Of a DNA stretch of 64,000 bases, positions 35,460 to 46,489 are shown in pieces (the first letter of the stretch is position 1; each line of letters starts with the position of its first letter). The DNA comes from Epiperipatus broadwayi (taxonomy: Eukaryota; Onychophora; Udeonychophora; Euonychophora; Peripatidae): NCBI GenBank assembly GCA_028023455.1, contig JAQFVV010000180.1:1056001-1120000 (forward strand), given 5' to 3'. Both the position numbers and the translations under genes were made by a program. Under the pieces are notes generated by a model. It saw nothing but the letters and a program-made list of their open reading frames with translations. It made no database searches and was not told where the DNA came from.

Positions 35460-38330
35460 AGTTTTAATAATCAATAGATTCACCACCACCATCATCTTTA
35501 TTTTCAACTATTACATATCCAGTGAAGGATGAAGATTTTCCAGATTTAATCCAGATTTTCTGATCCATAGCCATTCTTCCACACATCTTACCAGCAAACA
35601 TTCTTATTTAATCTATCTCACATATGATCACTTTCATGACTTTATGTAATCTCTTAAAATTCAATTTATAATGTCCATCTCTTAATAATACTTCTAGAAA
35701 TATATCACTTACAGCTCCATTTTAATCTCTTAATTCATTTAATGATGACAATAGTAGTTGTTTGTTCTTTCAACCATGTGTTTATTTTTTATTTTTTCTT
35801 CTTGTTATATTTAATAGATATTTGCCCATACATCATTAAATAGTTTTAACTCTTGATATTGTTATTCTTTTAAATGTCTAATTGTCAGATCTCTAAGTAA
35901 AAACTGATAAAACACCTATATTAAAAATCCTTTTTTTTTCAAAAACATAGAAACATCTTTTTTTAATACTCAAGTTATGTCTACCAAAAACACTTCATCC
36001 AGGTTTAATTGTATGATTAATTTCATTCACAATGTGTTTATAAATTAAATATTTGTAATTATTAATTCCTAATTCATAATTATCCATCTTTATTTTATTT
36101 TTTCCGAGAAATTCCACTGAAAATTATTTCAATCTTTTTAGCATTCATATTTAATCATAATTATTTTACTTTTATCTGTTACTCTTATAATATATATTGA
36201 AAAAATAATCCACATTATCTTCAAAATCTAGATAACTTAAAGAAACTCCATATATTTTTATTCCTTTAGCTTTAAATTCAAAAAATACTTTTGGTAAAAG
36301 TATTGGAGAAAGTTTGGAAATACTGAGGCACTCTCTTATACACATTTTTAAATATTAAGATTTTTAATATTACCTTGTAATTTAATAATTTCTGTTGCAT
36401 TTTGATAACATTCTTTAGAATATGATAATATATTTGATCTATATCTTGATGACCTAATGCTTTAATCATTGTTTTAATGTTTAGATAATCAAATGCCTTT
36501 TTATAATCTATAAATCCAAAGAAAATTGGCAACTCAAATTAGTTATTTCTATAACTTTGTCCTTATACTTGGATGTGATCTACTGTGTTAAAACCATTTT
36601 TAAATCAAATTTGTTATTTTGTTTTTATAAAAGTCCAAAGATCACTGTAGTTGACTTGTAATGATCTTGATAAGAATTTTCTATGGAACTAATAAAAGAC
36701 TGATAGGTGTATAATTTCTAATATCCACTTTTGTCAAATATAAATATTGGTGCTGCATTGCCCCAATCATTTGGTAAATAATATTGCCAACAATTTTTCT
36801 ATTTTTTTAAAAATATTATTAAAAAAATTCCATGATTTCATGGTGGATTTTTTCCTTCATAGATTTAATTATATATCTTAGATCTTTATTTAAATTACTT
36901 GGCAAATCAGAAGATTAAAAAAGTGGAGGAATTAATTTGTTTTATTCTTGTTGTTCTTTATTATTACACAATAATTTGTAGAACTCTTTCAAGCTTACCA
37001 TGATGGCATCTTTCTTTTTAGTAATAGTTCCATCTTTTCTTCTTATTGCTAAAACAAGTTCTTTTAATACCAAAATAATGTTTTATATTTTTGAGTCTTT
37101 ATTTTATCCTTGCCATTTCAAAATTATACTTTCTTATATTATTAATAAATATTTTTATACCATTTACAAAATTCTCAATATTATTATTTTTAATCAATTA
37201 TAATTTAAAACTTTTTATATCCTTTCTTTTCTTTATATACTGTCTTATGTTAATAAAATATTTACTGGTATGTTGCTGATTTTTTGATTAATTATCTTTC
37301 TTGTAGTTTTTAATAAAGTATCAGTAATTTTTCCATTAATTTCAGTCAAGTCGACCAACTTGAATCAAAGTCTGTTAATAATTTAAAATGATTTATAAGT
37401 TCTAATTTAATTCATTGGAGATTTCCAAAGGTTAACTAATAATACTGTCCTTCTTAATAGTTTTTATCAGATACTCATTAATCAATAAATAGCTCCTGTA
37501 TTAAATCTATTAAGAACATTTAATCTTGAAATCAATATTTTCTGTTTGTCAATATATAATACAATTCTGCTGTATCTTCATTTAGATTTTTTCATGTCTA
37601 ATTTCATTATCGCTTTTTTCAAAAAAAATTCATATGTATTTTTTTCCGGCAAAATCCGCATATTTGTGCCCTCTTTCATTTCTGTTATTATAACCATATT
37701 TACGCTCAATAATTTTACAGTTTAATCATTTATCAATTTTGGCATTAAAATCTCCCATAACAATTTTAAACAGTTGTTTGATCTAATAAAATGTATTTTG
37801 TGCATCTATATGTAAATTTTACAACTTAGTAGTGCATAATTCTGAATTATTTGCCTTTGGTATCTGAAATTAAGTTGAATAATTAATGTCCCCATTCTGT
37901 CTAATATCCCATCAAACTCCATGATATTAGTTTTTCATTTTTTATTTATAATAAATTCCACTTCATTTTTGGTTACAATATTTGTGTTGTAATAAATTAC
38001 ATATCCATTTTTCAAATCAATTATCTCTTCATCTTTTCTTCTAACTTCACAATAACCAGTAATATCTCATTTAATATTAAACAGTTCTTTTAATTCATGG
38101 AATTTTTTTTATATGGATGCAATTTGCAGTTGTATTAATGAATCTAAATAAAATATGAAGCCTTAATCTATAATCAGGATATTTTTAGCATCCTATGCCT
38201 TCAGCATCTAATTGCCATATTTCTGGCAACTATTTTGCCTTTCAGGAAGAGATTTAAATTTGTTTTTTGTTTGTCATAATTATAAATATCTATACAACTT
38301 ATTTACACACATATCCCTCTTAGCTTCAAG
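35460..38330 (-). pseudogene. RTE-type LINE, near full-length scale (endonuclease + reverse transcriptase, relic)
   Basis: On minus, the AP endonuclease reads DITGYCEVRRKDEEIIDL (about 38069-38016), NGYVIYYNTNIVTKNEVEF, then KTNIMEFDGILDRMGTL and NNCLKLLWEILMPK, and ERKYGYNNRNERG near 37700. The RT follows with motif A, FGFIDYKKAFDYLNIKTMIK (about 36523-36464), and a DID..YYHILKNV block. The C-terminal tail AGKMCGRMAMDQKIWIKSGK ends near 35533. Endonuclease, RT and tail are thus in family order over about 2.9 kb. Stops and frameshifts are spread throughout and the YADD box is not readable. The orientation is sense to the host gene. Confidence 0.8.
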
Positions 38331-38914
38331 AAAACAAGTGATATTTTAGTTAAGAACTATTATAATGTCAACTGAGAAGAGAGACTACGGTGTTTTTAAT
38401 TCAAAGATAAAAACAGTCTGAGTTCAAATCTCCTATATTTAGATAATAAATTAATAAATTCACCATACTGAGTTGTGTTCATGAACTGTTTTTGATCAAA
38501 TAAATAATTACATAGTAACAATATCTACAAAAATAAAAATATATTGAGCAGATGTTAAAAATTTGCGTTGCCCAATTCTTTAAAGGCCTCAAAGAAAATC
38601 AAGAGTTCTTCTTTCATTTAGCAACATAGTCCTTTCTGCATCAACTGATAGAATATAAATAGATATTACTATAAGGTATTAATAGTCATTCCCTATGAAA
38701 AAGATTATATGACTTAATGAATATTATTGAAAAGTACAGCATTGTACAAAAAGACTTGCATAAACAATGATGTTTGAACAATTTTAATTGTACTGATTTG
38801 GAAAATGGCTAGATGTAATTAATGATTTTATAAAATTTAATATTTAAATTTTAAAGTTTATTTTAAATTTAATTATAATTTTATTTTAAAAGATTACATA
38901 GGATCAATACTTAC
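38331..38914. other. Intron just downstream of the FN3 exon, nothing recognised
   Basis: AT-rich. A lone gagttcaaatctcc (about 38411-38424) resembles a Pol III B box but has no A box partner that I can identify. Confidence 0.35.
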
Positions 38915-39058
38915 TTTTAGGCATTTGAATGTTATATTCAATCATGTAAACACGGTTTGGGTTATCAAACCTTGGAACTGCTACAATTTTTAGATGATAG
39001 GTTGCTGATGATTTTAAATTTTTGAAAGTAACAGTTGGCCTGTCAATTCTTTGTATTT
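38915..39058 (-). CDS. Fibronectin type III exon (second half of the domain) of the host receptor gene
   Basis: A tttaatttaag acceptor and GTAAGT donor bound a 144-nt open exon, phase 1 in and phase 1 out. The peptide includes DRPTVTFKNLKSSATYHLKI followed by VAVPRFDNPN and ends near YNIQMPK. The pattern LKSSATYHLKIVAV is the strand E-F signature of fibronectin type III domains (L.P.T.Y.v.v.a). It continues the half-domain encoded at 62751-62888 and splices in phase to the transmembrane exon at 6503-6584. The protein is therefore a membrane receptor with a membrane-proximal FN3 domain. Confidence 0.8.
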
Positions 39059-39059
39059 C

Positions 39060-40540
39060 TTAAATTAAAAAAAATATTTATCTAAACATAATAAAGAAAA
39101 TAGTAAGAAAAATTAGATATAACATGTATATTTTTATATATATGCAAAACATTCACTCTTCCACCTTTTGGAATCAAATGAACATAGACATCTGGAAAAA
39201 GTAAATAGTTTCCAATTGTCTCAGATTCCAATTTCCTGCATGTCTTCATTATTTGTTTATTATTTATGAAATTATTACAATTTGATCTGCAATCGCGAAA
39301 CTTTTTGAATTTACAACTTCAAAAACATTTACTTGAGATAAATATATTAATCATTTATTAGAATAGAGATCTTCTCTAGTTCAATTAAAACTTCTTCAAC
39401 ATTAGTATATTTGTTTTTAAATTAAACATAAACACATAGAATAATTAATCCAACTTCATCTCTAGTCCAGTAACACTTTTTAGTGTAATTATCTGAAATA
39501 GATAGTATCAAAGTTGTGAATGCAAAAAATTAGTCACTTGCAAATCAAATTGTAATAATATATTTTGAATCAGTTCAGGTAGACATTACAATTCATAAAA
39601 AAAAAAAAATAGAAGCTGTGTATATAAGATGATTATAAATATTATCGGAGCTGTCTCAAATTTTAGTAATCTCTATTTAAAATATTTAATCCTCTTTGTT
39701 AAATATGTTCTTTAAAATAATAAATAAACAATATCCTATGGGATATAATGCAGAGGAGTTCAGTGATCTCAAGAACTAATTACTTTTCGGGTTAAATCTT
39801 ACCAGTCACTTTCTATACAATTATATTTATTTATTTTATTAAATAATTTTTTTCATTTAACAAAACTCAATTTTTATAACAATGTAATTAAGAAAATAAA
39901 GAGTAAAAAAAGTATCCACATTCTGATTAGGAATTATCATGATTAGACAAGTATTTGAGTTTGAATGCTTCTAAAACATTAATAATTACTTTTTCTCAAG
40001 ACTCGTTTTCTGAGTTTACAAAATTGCATAATAATATAACAAAGAAATGTAAAGATAATTTTTTTTTGCTTTTGAGAGTGATTTTTAATGTTACTTAATT
40101 GTGGATGCTTATTAAATAATACTTCTATCACATACCAAAACTCTATATGTCTATTATAAAAATAATAAATAAATGTATATTTTTTGTATTTATCTCTCAA
40201 ACTATTAATTTGACCTTAAGATATCTAATTTTTTACAGATTATACATTTAATATGAGTGCTCAGTTATGAAAAAGTATTCTTCCATACAGTTTTTTAATA
40301 TATATTTTTAATTTAAAAGGTGTAATCTTTTAACATACTTGTATCAAACAGATTTTTATTCAAATTTTGAAATATGTTAAGGATTGATAAAAAAATATTT
40401 CAGGATTGTTTAAAGGGTTGTCCAGTCTTAAAATGTTAATGGGCCACATTTCAAATTATATTGAAATTGTTTACTTCATCTTTTCATACCATTACAATAA
40501 ATATATATATAGATGTCTAAAAGTTTCAGATCTTCTTCTA
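39060..40540. other. AT-rich intron, nothing recognised
   Basis: A slightly GC-richer patch at 39155-39245 has no motif I can name. The 73-codon minus open frame at 39979-40200 is low-complexity and I consider it chance. Confidence 0.35.
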
Positions 40541-40815
40541 ACAATTATCTTTTAGATAAATGCTTTGCACGAGTTGGTTTTTTAGATCTAATGTCCCAAC
40601 TCCTCACTGAAGAGACCCATAGGTCGAAACTGGTCTGGGAATGGGGACAATCCAAGATAAAAATGATTTGAATGCCTTCTCTTGTAGTAGCATTTATCAT
40701 AAATAAAAAAAAAAAAGCTTGTTTAGAGCTATTAGCACGCTCTTAATTTTACATATTTGTAAGTGCAAGCTATATATAAGTCATGTGACATCTGACTTGT
40801 TATTATTACTATTAA
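40540..40815 (+). mobile_element. PLE terminal repeat carrying a hammerhead (family G, plus copy)
   Basis: The segment shares the hammerhead region and the downstream gcaagctatatataagtcatgtgacat block with 56697-57185, where it is present twice in inverted form. No coding sequence accompanies this copy, so it is a solo terminal repeat or short non-autonomous unit. Confidence 0.7.
40592..40649 (+). ncRNA. Hammerhead ribozyme, type I, PLE type (core intact)
   Basis: All core elements are present. The outer stem I is TGTCCC (40592-40597) with GGGACA (40644-40649), and the inner stem I is CTCA (40603-40606) with TGGG (40636-40639, one G-T pair). CTGAAGA is at 40607-40613. Stem II is GACC/GGTC with a CATA loop (40614-40625), followed by GAAA (40626-40629). 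Minimal stem III is A-C/G-T around TG, then the GTC triplet with C17 at 40635. The predicted cleavage falls after 40635. Very short stem III is the hallmark of hammerheads in Penelope-like elements. It is antisense to the host gene, so it would act only in a plus-strand transcript. Confidence 0.8.
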
Positions 40816-41044
40816 TAAATATATATAGTAAATGAAGTTTGATGATCTGTATTTTTTCCAAAATATATGTAGTATTCAAATCAAATATATATATATCAAA
40901 ATACAGTAAAACTCACATAAATTATAGCCATATTTAGAAGTATTTTCGACTATATATCTTGTAATCTTTATCAAGTATATAACATTGAATAATCAAAATG
41001 AGACATCCTTTCACAATATCCATAGTTCAATTTAGATTTAGTTC

Positions 41045-41229
41045 TTCCACAATTTTGTTATTTTAACATTTGATGATTGCTGATTCATTAACATTTGATG
41101 ATTTCTTGAAATCAACATAGCGTCTTTTATTTTATGTTTATTGTGGCAACATTCAATTTGCATAATTTTTATATTTTTATTATCAAATTTAAATCCATAT
41201 TGGCAAGATTTATTATGATCAAATATCAA
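41045..41229 (-). pseudogene. PLE family H GIY-YIG C-terminal fragment
   Basis: A 60-codon open stretch reads HNKSCQYGFKFDNKNIKIMQ, ECCHNKHKIKDAMLISRNHQ and MLMNQQSSNVKI. This is the pattern H...GH.FD..N.KI......K.KI.EA..I.......N.QQ that ends GIY-YIG domains of PLEs. The catalytic N-terminal part is absent. It sits at the apex of the foldback. Confidence 0.6.
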
Positions 41230-41319
41230 ATGTTAAAATAACAGAATTGTGGGAGAAATAAATCTAAATTGAAATATTGATATTGTGAAAAGATGTCTCA
41301 TTTTGATTATTCAATATTA

Positions 41320-41368
41320 TATAGTTGATAAACACTACAAGATATATAGTCGAAAGTAGTTCTAAAAA
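41320..41368 (+). ncRNA. Decayed hammerhead-like motif, PLE family H (right arm)
   Basis: The order is AGTTGATAAA (for CTGATGA), stem II CACTA..TAGT(C), GAAA at about 41352-41355, then GTAGTTCT. The left-arm copy (minus, about 40985-40935) shows GATTA...TAGTC, GAAAA and TACTTCT. Comparing the two suggests an ancestral CTGATGAAGACTA...TAGTCGAAA. Neither copy retains the full core. Confidence 0.4.
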
Positions 41369-41429
41369 TAACTATAATTTACGTAAATTTTACTGTATTT
41401 TGATATATATATATATATTATAACCATGT

Positions 41430-42300
41430 CCTATGGTACATGATTTTATTAAAATATTTTAATAGTGCATTATATGATAATTAGCCATCTAAAAAAATAA
41501 AAGATAATATAAAACTAATAACTAAAGACATAAAAACTATATTATTTAATCTGCAAATAAAATTATATCACTTAATAGACAATGTTTCATATATTTAGAT
41601 TTAAATAATTATTTAATAAAAGGGTATTGACAAATTATATAACTACTATAAGCATATTTAGTTAATATTTAATAAATGTAAGTTTATAATGTTAAAATAT
41701 ATAGAGATTTGAAAGAAAGAAAGAAAGTTAGCTGAGTGAATATTTTAATTGTTAGTGTTTAAAATTTATTAGGTTACTAAATTGCTTATAAGTTAGGTAA
41801 ATTATTTCATTTAATTACATTTGTAATTTATACCTCAGTTAATTGTCAAAATAATTGAATAGTATTTAGTTATTTAAAGTTTAGATTTATTATTAAGGTA
41901 AGCTTGTTTTAAATAAAGTTAGTTTCTGGTTCATGTGCATGCATGTGTGTACTTATTGACCTTTAAATCTTTAATTTTATTTATTAAAATATTTAATTTA
42001 TTTATTAAACTTTAAAAGTAAAATATATAATAAATTGGCAAATTAAGGATTAAGTTTCTTATTTTAAACTTCTGATATAAAGTAAATCAAGGTGAAATAA
42101 AGTTATTATTTGGGTTTTAAAATGTAAGAATCATTAAAGTATTATATTCATTTTTAATTATTAAAGACTTTATTAATAGTTAATTAGTTAACCTTTTATT
42201 CACCTCAAAATCGAATACAGACCTGTGATATATATTTTTAGAAGAATTTAGAACAAAGTTACATAATTACTTAGAAGATTTGTCTGAAAGTTTGTAATGA
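41430..42300. other. AT-rich, nothing recognised
   Basis: Includes a short (GAAA)n run at 41713-41727. No gene or repeat pair supported. Confidence 0.4.
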
Positions 42301-42302
42301 TG

Positions 42303-42660
42303 ATATCTTATAAGATGTGATATGTTGGACTATTTTCATCATTTATGAGTGAATGTTGAATGTATAGAAAATTTTAAACTTTATTTAAACTTTCCAAATA
42401 CAAACAACTTGTTAGTAATAACACACAAAATAGACAATACAGGTTAGTAATTATGCAATGTTTCGAGAAGTATTATTCTCCACTCTTCTTCAGGTGTTGC
42501 TGGCCTATATGCACAGTGACAATATTCACTTAGAAGTTGAACTCGCAACTTTAGATTCTTGAATATCAAATTTTAAGGCAAATGCTCTACCAACTGAGCT
42601 ATTCTGTCAAAGGCAACATATAGTAGAAATTTGATATATTTATATATGAAGGTTGGTTCA
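42303..42660 (-). mobile_element. PLE family A terminal region, left arm of second foldback
   Basis: Reads, on minus, the tRNA-like segment (42609-42528) and then CTGAAGAAGAGTGGAG (about 42495-42480). CTTCTC, GAAACATTGCATAATTAC and the tail to aacatatcacatcttata follow. It matches 18357-18751 and is inverted relative to 42690-42935. No GIY-YIG sequence survives here, unlike at 18.4-20.2 kb. Confidence 0.75.
42528..42609 (-). repeat. tRNA-like segment in PLE family A (second foldback, left)
   Basis: Minus strand reads TAGCTCAGTTGG (A box), then GCGAGTTCAACTTC (B-box-like, with its CpG preserved). The clearest of the four copies. Confidence 0.65.
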
Positions 42661-42689
42661 AATCCTCCCGCGTCCTTCAATTTTTATAT

Positions 42690-42935
42690 TTATTTCTACT
42701 ATATGTTGCCTTTGACAGAATAGCTGATTTGGTAGAGCATTTGCCTTAAAATTCATTATTCAAAAATCTAAAGGTACGAGTTCAACTTCTAAGTGAATAT
42801 TGTCACTGTGTATATAGGCCAGCAACACCTGAAGAAGAGTGGAGAATAATACTACTTGAAACATTGTGTAATTACTAACCTTGAGTGTTATTACTAACAA
42901 GTTGTTTGTATTTGGAAAGTTTAAATAAAACTTAG
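42690..42935 (+). mobile_element. PLE family A terminal region, right arm of second foldback
   Basis: The tRNA-like segment (42712-42792, A box decayed to TAGCTGATTTGG) is followed by CTGAAGAAGAGTGGAG (42830-42845) and the CTTGAAACATTGTGTAATTA block. The tail is truncated near 42935, before the ending seen at 20152. The loop to the left arm is only about 30-40 nt. Confidence 0.75.
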
Positions 42936-42939
42936 AAGA

Positions 42940-44140
42940 TTATGTAAGAAATTATGGCTGTTCATTAAAACTCATTTAATTTGTGGGAGGCAATTTTTGC
43001 TTGACAAGTGTCAAAATTCCTATAAAAGGAAGAAATTAAAAACATTAAGGGTTCTGTTCTGATTGATCTTTTTATATCATTGTCACTGTTCTGATTAAAT
43101 TTAAATAGTGTAATTTTTTTTCTAAGATTTTTTATTTTATTTTTTTTAAAAAAAAAAAACAAGTATTAAAGTGTGTTCTTTAAAGTCATTAATCCACAAT
43201 GAATGGCTGAAAGGAATTAAGGTACCAGTTTTTTTCCCATTAACATTATATGCCAAGATAATACTCATTTTTTCTTAATTCTTTTTCGACAATTAAAAGT
43301 ATCATTCAACTCTAAATTTAAGCAAGTGAAAATGTTTTCATTAACTAGGAAAGTCATGTTGAACATTATATTAAATCATTTGATGGTAATGAATATTATT
43401 TTGGGGGGCTACAAATTTAAAATCAAGTTTTTTTAAAAAAAGAAGAAATTGAGAATTATCAAAAAACTAATATTAACTTAAATAAATGCTTGTTATTAAC
43501 TGTTCACTTTTTTAAAAAAATGAAATGCCCAAATGCTTTTTTAAAAAAAAGTCTGCAAATTTAATACTGCCTTCTGAAATTTAAATTTTATTAAAGAAAA
43601 TAAAGATATCATTTTTAAAACGGAAATGTTCGTTACTCTTCTGAGTTTGCAGAGAAAATGGAAAACTTTAAAAATTTTGCTGTAAGGAAATTACGTCGAA
43701 TAAACCAGAAAAATATGATAATTTATAAAGGAAAGAGTTGGTGAATGATAATAATGGACATTTAAGTATGCCATATATTAATTTGCGAGCTATTATAATT
43801 AAATATACTCTTAATAATAATAATAATAATAATATATATATACTGAAACAATATGTATGCTTTAGTAAAGGAAATCAATAACCTACTGTTTTTAAAATGT
43901 GCTTATGAGAGGGAAAAAATGCAGAATATTAAAAAAAATTCCCAATGAAACTATGGACAATTACTAGAATTCTACATTTAATAATAGTTGTACACAATTA
44001 AGTATCATGTTTTAAAACTAACTAGCTCATATTTTATATTGTGTCTTTGTACAATGGATCCAAACCTGTTCGTGTTTTAAAATAATATATCTTATTCATG
44101 TGCTTATTTTCTATTATAATGAAAGTTGTAGCTGCTTAGT
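42940..44140. other. AT-rich with an (AAT)n/(TA)n microsatellite, nothing else recognised
   Basis: AATAATAAT repeat passing into TATATATA at about 43813-43840; several poly-A and poly-T runs. No gene supported. Confidence 0.45.
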
Positions 44141-44184
44141 TTTTTTTTTTTTTTTTAAATATTGTTTTGAAAAGTATGAATGTG

Positions 44185-44290
44185 TTGATATTCTTCAGAT
44201 AGCTGGCAGTGTGGGATGTTACACCCCGGAACAGTTTGCCTACTGCTGATGAAGCTTTATTAATGAACTAAGTTTATTATTGTTATTATT
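44185..44290 (+). repeat. GC-richer patch with hammerhead-like remnant
   Basis: The gtgggatgttacaccccgg stretch is followed by TACTG, CTGATGA (44250-44256), AGCTTTATTAAT, GAAC and TAAGTTTATTATTG. If GAAC derives from GAAAC this is the CTGATGA-stem II-GAAA order of a PLE tail, but stem II barely pairs (one or two pairs). Weak; listed because the patch contrasts with its AT-rich surroundings. Confidence 0.25.
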
Positions 44291-46180
44291 ATTTTTTTGA
44301 AAAAAAAAAATGGTAACATAATAGTTATATATTTTTTATGCTTTATTTTATATGTTAAGGTATCTTATTTTATTATTTGAAGCTGTTTCAAAAAGTTCAC
44401 AATGAAGTGTGTAGATATTTCTACTACACACAGGTAAATTTGAATATATTGGTGAAGTGTTTAATTTTAAGTTGCCTATGCTTTATTTAAATAGAGATAT
44501 GTATCTCTAGAAGATATTGCTATCACATTAATTTCTGAACAATATATTTCTTTTTGTAATTTTAAGGGTAAACAACTGTTATATATGTGTGTGTTTATCA
44601 GAAGTTTATTATTTTTCTTAATATCATTCGCAATAGAAATCAGATTTTGAATTTTTCTGAGAAAAAATTTATTTCATTAGCCATTTAATTAATAATATTT
44701 ATTGCTTTAGTCCATCCACTATATTTTCTTTAATATTTATAATGTTCATTGTTCGTGTGCATATTCCTTATTTTATGCAAATATTTACTATGCTATTTTA
44801 GTATGTTTATAGTCATTTGACTAATGCTTCCTTATGGGTTTCGGATATTGTTTAACATGTGTTTAACATTGATATAAGCTATTAGTTTTTATTATTACTG
44901 ATAAATTTGTATCTTGCCATTGTTAGAATTAGATTATGCTTTATAGCTCTAGATTTTATCAGATAGTATACTATTTATTATGTTTTTGGGATAGAGATGC
45001 TCTCTCATTATTATATGCATTTGCCACAAGAAGACTTTTTTATGTTTTTCAAAATATTTTAGCTTAGATAGCCAGGTCCCATGGAGAGAATCATTTGTCT
45101 TTAATGTGTTTTCCCTTTTTCTTGAGGTGGTGAGACTGTATCCACACCTACACTTATACCTGAGATATAGGCTTGGAAGCCACCATTATTATAGTCATGT
45201 TGTCTTGCTCTGAGGAGCTTATTTTCAGTATGTTATCTCTCATGTGCCATTTGAAAGATTAAATTTTCCATCATTGAAGGTGTATACTATTGTATTTATG
45301 AAAGTTATGGCAATGATAGCTAGTTGTTGAGGTAGTCATCTCCTCAGGTTCATTTAAATTTTCAGTGCTTTGGTTGATTATGACAATATCCGTATTGTGC
45401 TACTGTGCTCTGCCAGTGATATACAAGCAAACCCACAAGATTTAGTAATTTAATTGCTCAGTTTAAAGTATAGCATGATGGGAATACACAGACACAATGT
45501 TATTTTATATGCGTCATATGGAGGAATTCGCTGAGGGGTTTGTAAGTCTCTTAAAAATTTAATATTATTATGTGGAGTTTAAATAAATTTAATATCAGGG
45601 TATGTATGACTTCTGATGAATGCTCTCTATTTACCATTTAGCTTTTCATGATTAACATAGTGCTAGGAAATGATCAGTTGTGATGTGATGATGACAGTTA
45701 TCATTATCGTATTAGCCATCTAATTTAGAAGCAGCAATAGGTTAGATCGAATTTTTTTTATTTTATTATTACTTTATTAATAGTAAAATATCATGAGTAA
45801 ATGCCTAACTATAAAGTATATAAGAAAATGTTAATCAGCTTATGGTACAACATTATAATTATTATTTTTCAATTGCATTAAATGTTTGTTTAATGCCCTG
45901 TTTTAACTAGAATAAATTGTGATGTGTCAACTAAATATTCTAGTGATTACTCATAATAATTTTTGTTTCTAAAATTTATTTAGCAATTTTAAAACTAAGA
46001 AATCATGAGGGTAATAGGCTTTAAATAAAGTTGATCTATAGTTATTGATCCTTTAGAATCAAATGTTAAAGTACATCTTGTGGCCATAATTTTCAAAATG
46101 TCATTGTGTTTGTGGGGCTTGTAAATAATTTAATGTTTAGCTTTTAATAAAAGTGTTTTTTGTAAATCATTAAAATCTGT
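44290..46180. other. Intronic sequence with an unclassified GC-richer block at ~45060-45540
   Basis: 45060-45540 is notably richer in GC (for example gccaggtcccatggagag, ggcttggaagccaccatt), suggesting an inserted repeat, possibly a solo LTR or a DNA transposon remnant. No second copy, terminal repeats or coding motif found. The remainder is AT-rich and featureless. Confidence 0.3.
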
Positions 46181-46480
46181 TTTTGAGTATTTTTTTGTAT
46201 GAAATTCTTTTCATTGGATTTACAATTCCACAAAGTAGAATATATATATATATATGTCATATTATTATTACTATTTGCGAGATATTCCGTGTAGTGAAAA
46301 AGCTAAATGCTGACGTTTCAGTACAATATCAAGTACCTTCCTCAGAGCATCCTCTTAACACCTCCATTCTGTAAACCAATCTTTCCCATAAAGATTAATA
46401 ATGTTAATTCTAATATTTTCACGGATAAAAGATGTCATATTATTATTACTATTTGCAGGATATATATATATATTCAAGTC
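46180..46480 (-). mobile_element. PLE terminal fragment (family I) containing a hammerhead
   Basis: The unit surrounds the ribozyme at 46306-46351. The short block atgtcatattattattactatttgc occurs twice in direct orientation (about 46255-46278 and 46433-46457), suggesting partial duplication of the element end. No RT or GIY-YIG coding sequence is visible nearby. TA microsatellites flank both copies. Confidence 0.6.
46306..46351 (-). ncRNA. Hammerhead ribozyme, type I, PLE type (core intact, sense to host intron)
   Basis: On minus, stem I is GATGCT (46351-46346) with AGCATT (46311-46306, one G-T pair). CTGAGGA is at 46345-46339. Stem II (46338-46320) has a GTAC/GTAC core and an outer A-T pair with one bulged G. 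GAAA is at 46319-46316. Then CGTC gives a two-pair, zero-loop stem III (A-C/G-T) with C17 at 46312. All conserved core residues are present. It lies in the 23.7-kb intron on the strand that is transcribed for the host gene, so it would be made in the pre-mRNA. Confidence 0.75.
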
Positions 46481-46489
46481 AGATCATTA

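Larger units (their letters stand above)
40890..41430. mobile_element. PLE family H foldback
   Basis: Arms 40890-41060 and 41230-41430 are inverted repeats (shared landmarks: gatatatatat tips, ctataattta, agatatatagtcgaaa). Each arm has a decayed hammerhead-like series: TTGATAAA, a hairpin ACTA/TAGT or similar, GAAA, then a TA-containing triplet. The loop region encodes a fragment of a PLE endonuclease on minus. Confidence 0.7.

Noticed and set aside
36278-36532. Stand-alone 84-codon protein gene
   Set aside because: It is motif A and surroundings of the decayed RTE reverse transcriptase, collinear with endonuclease and tail pieces on both sides.
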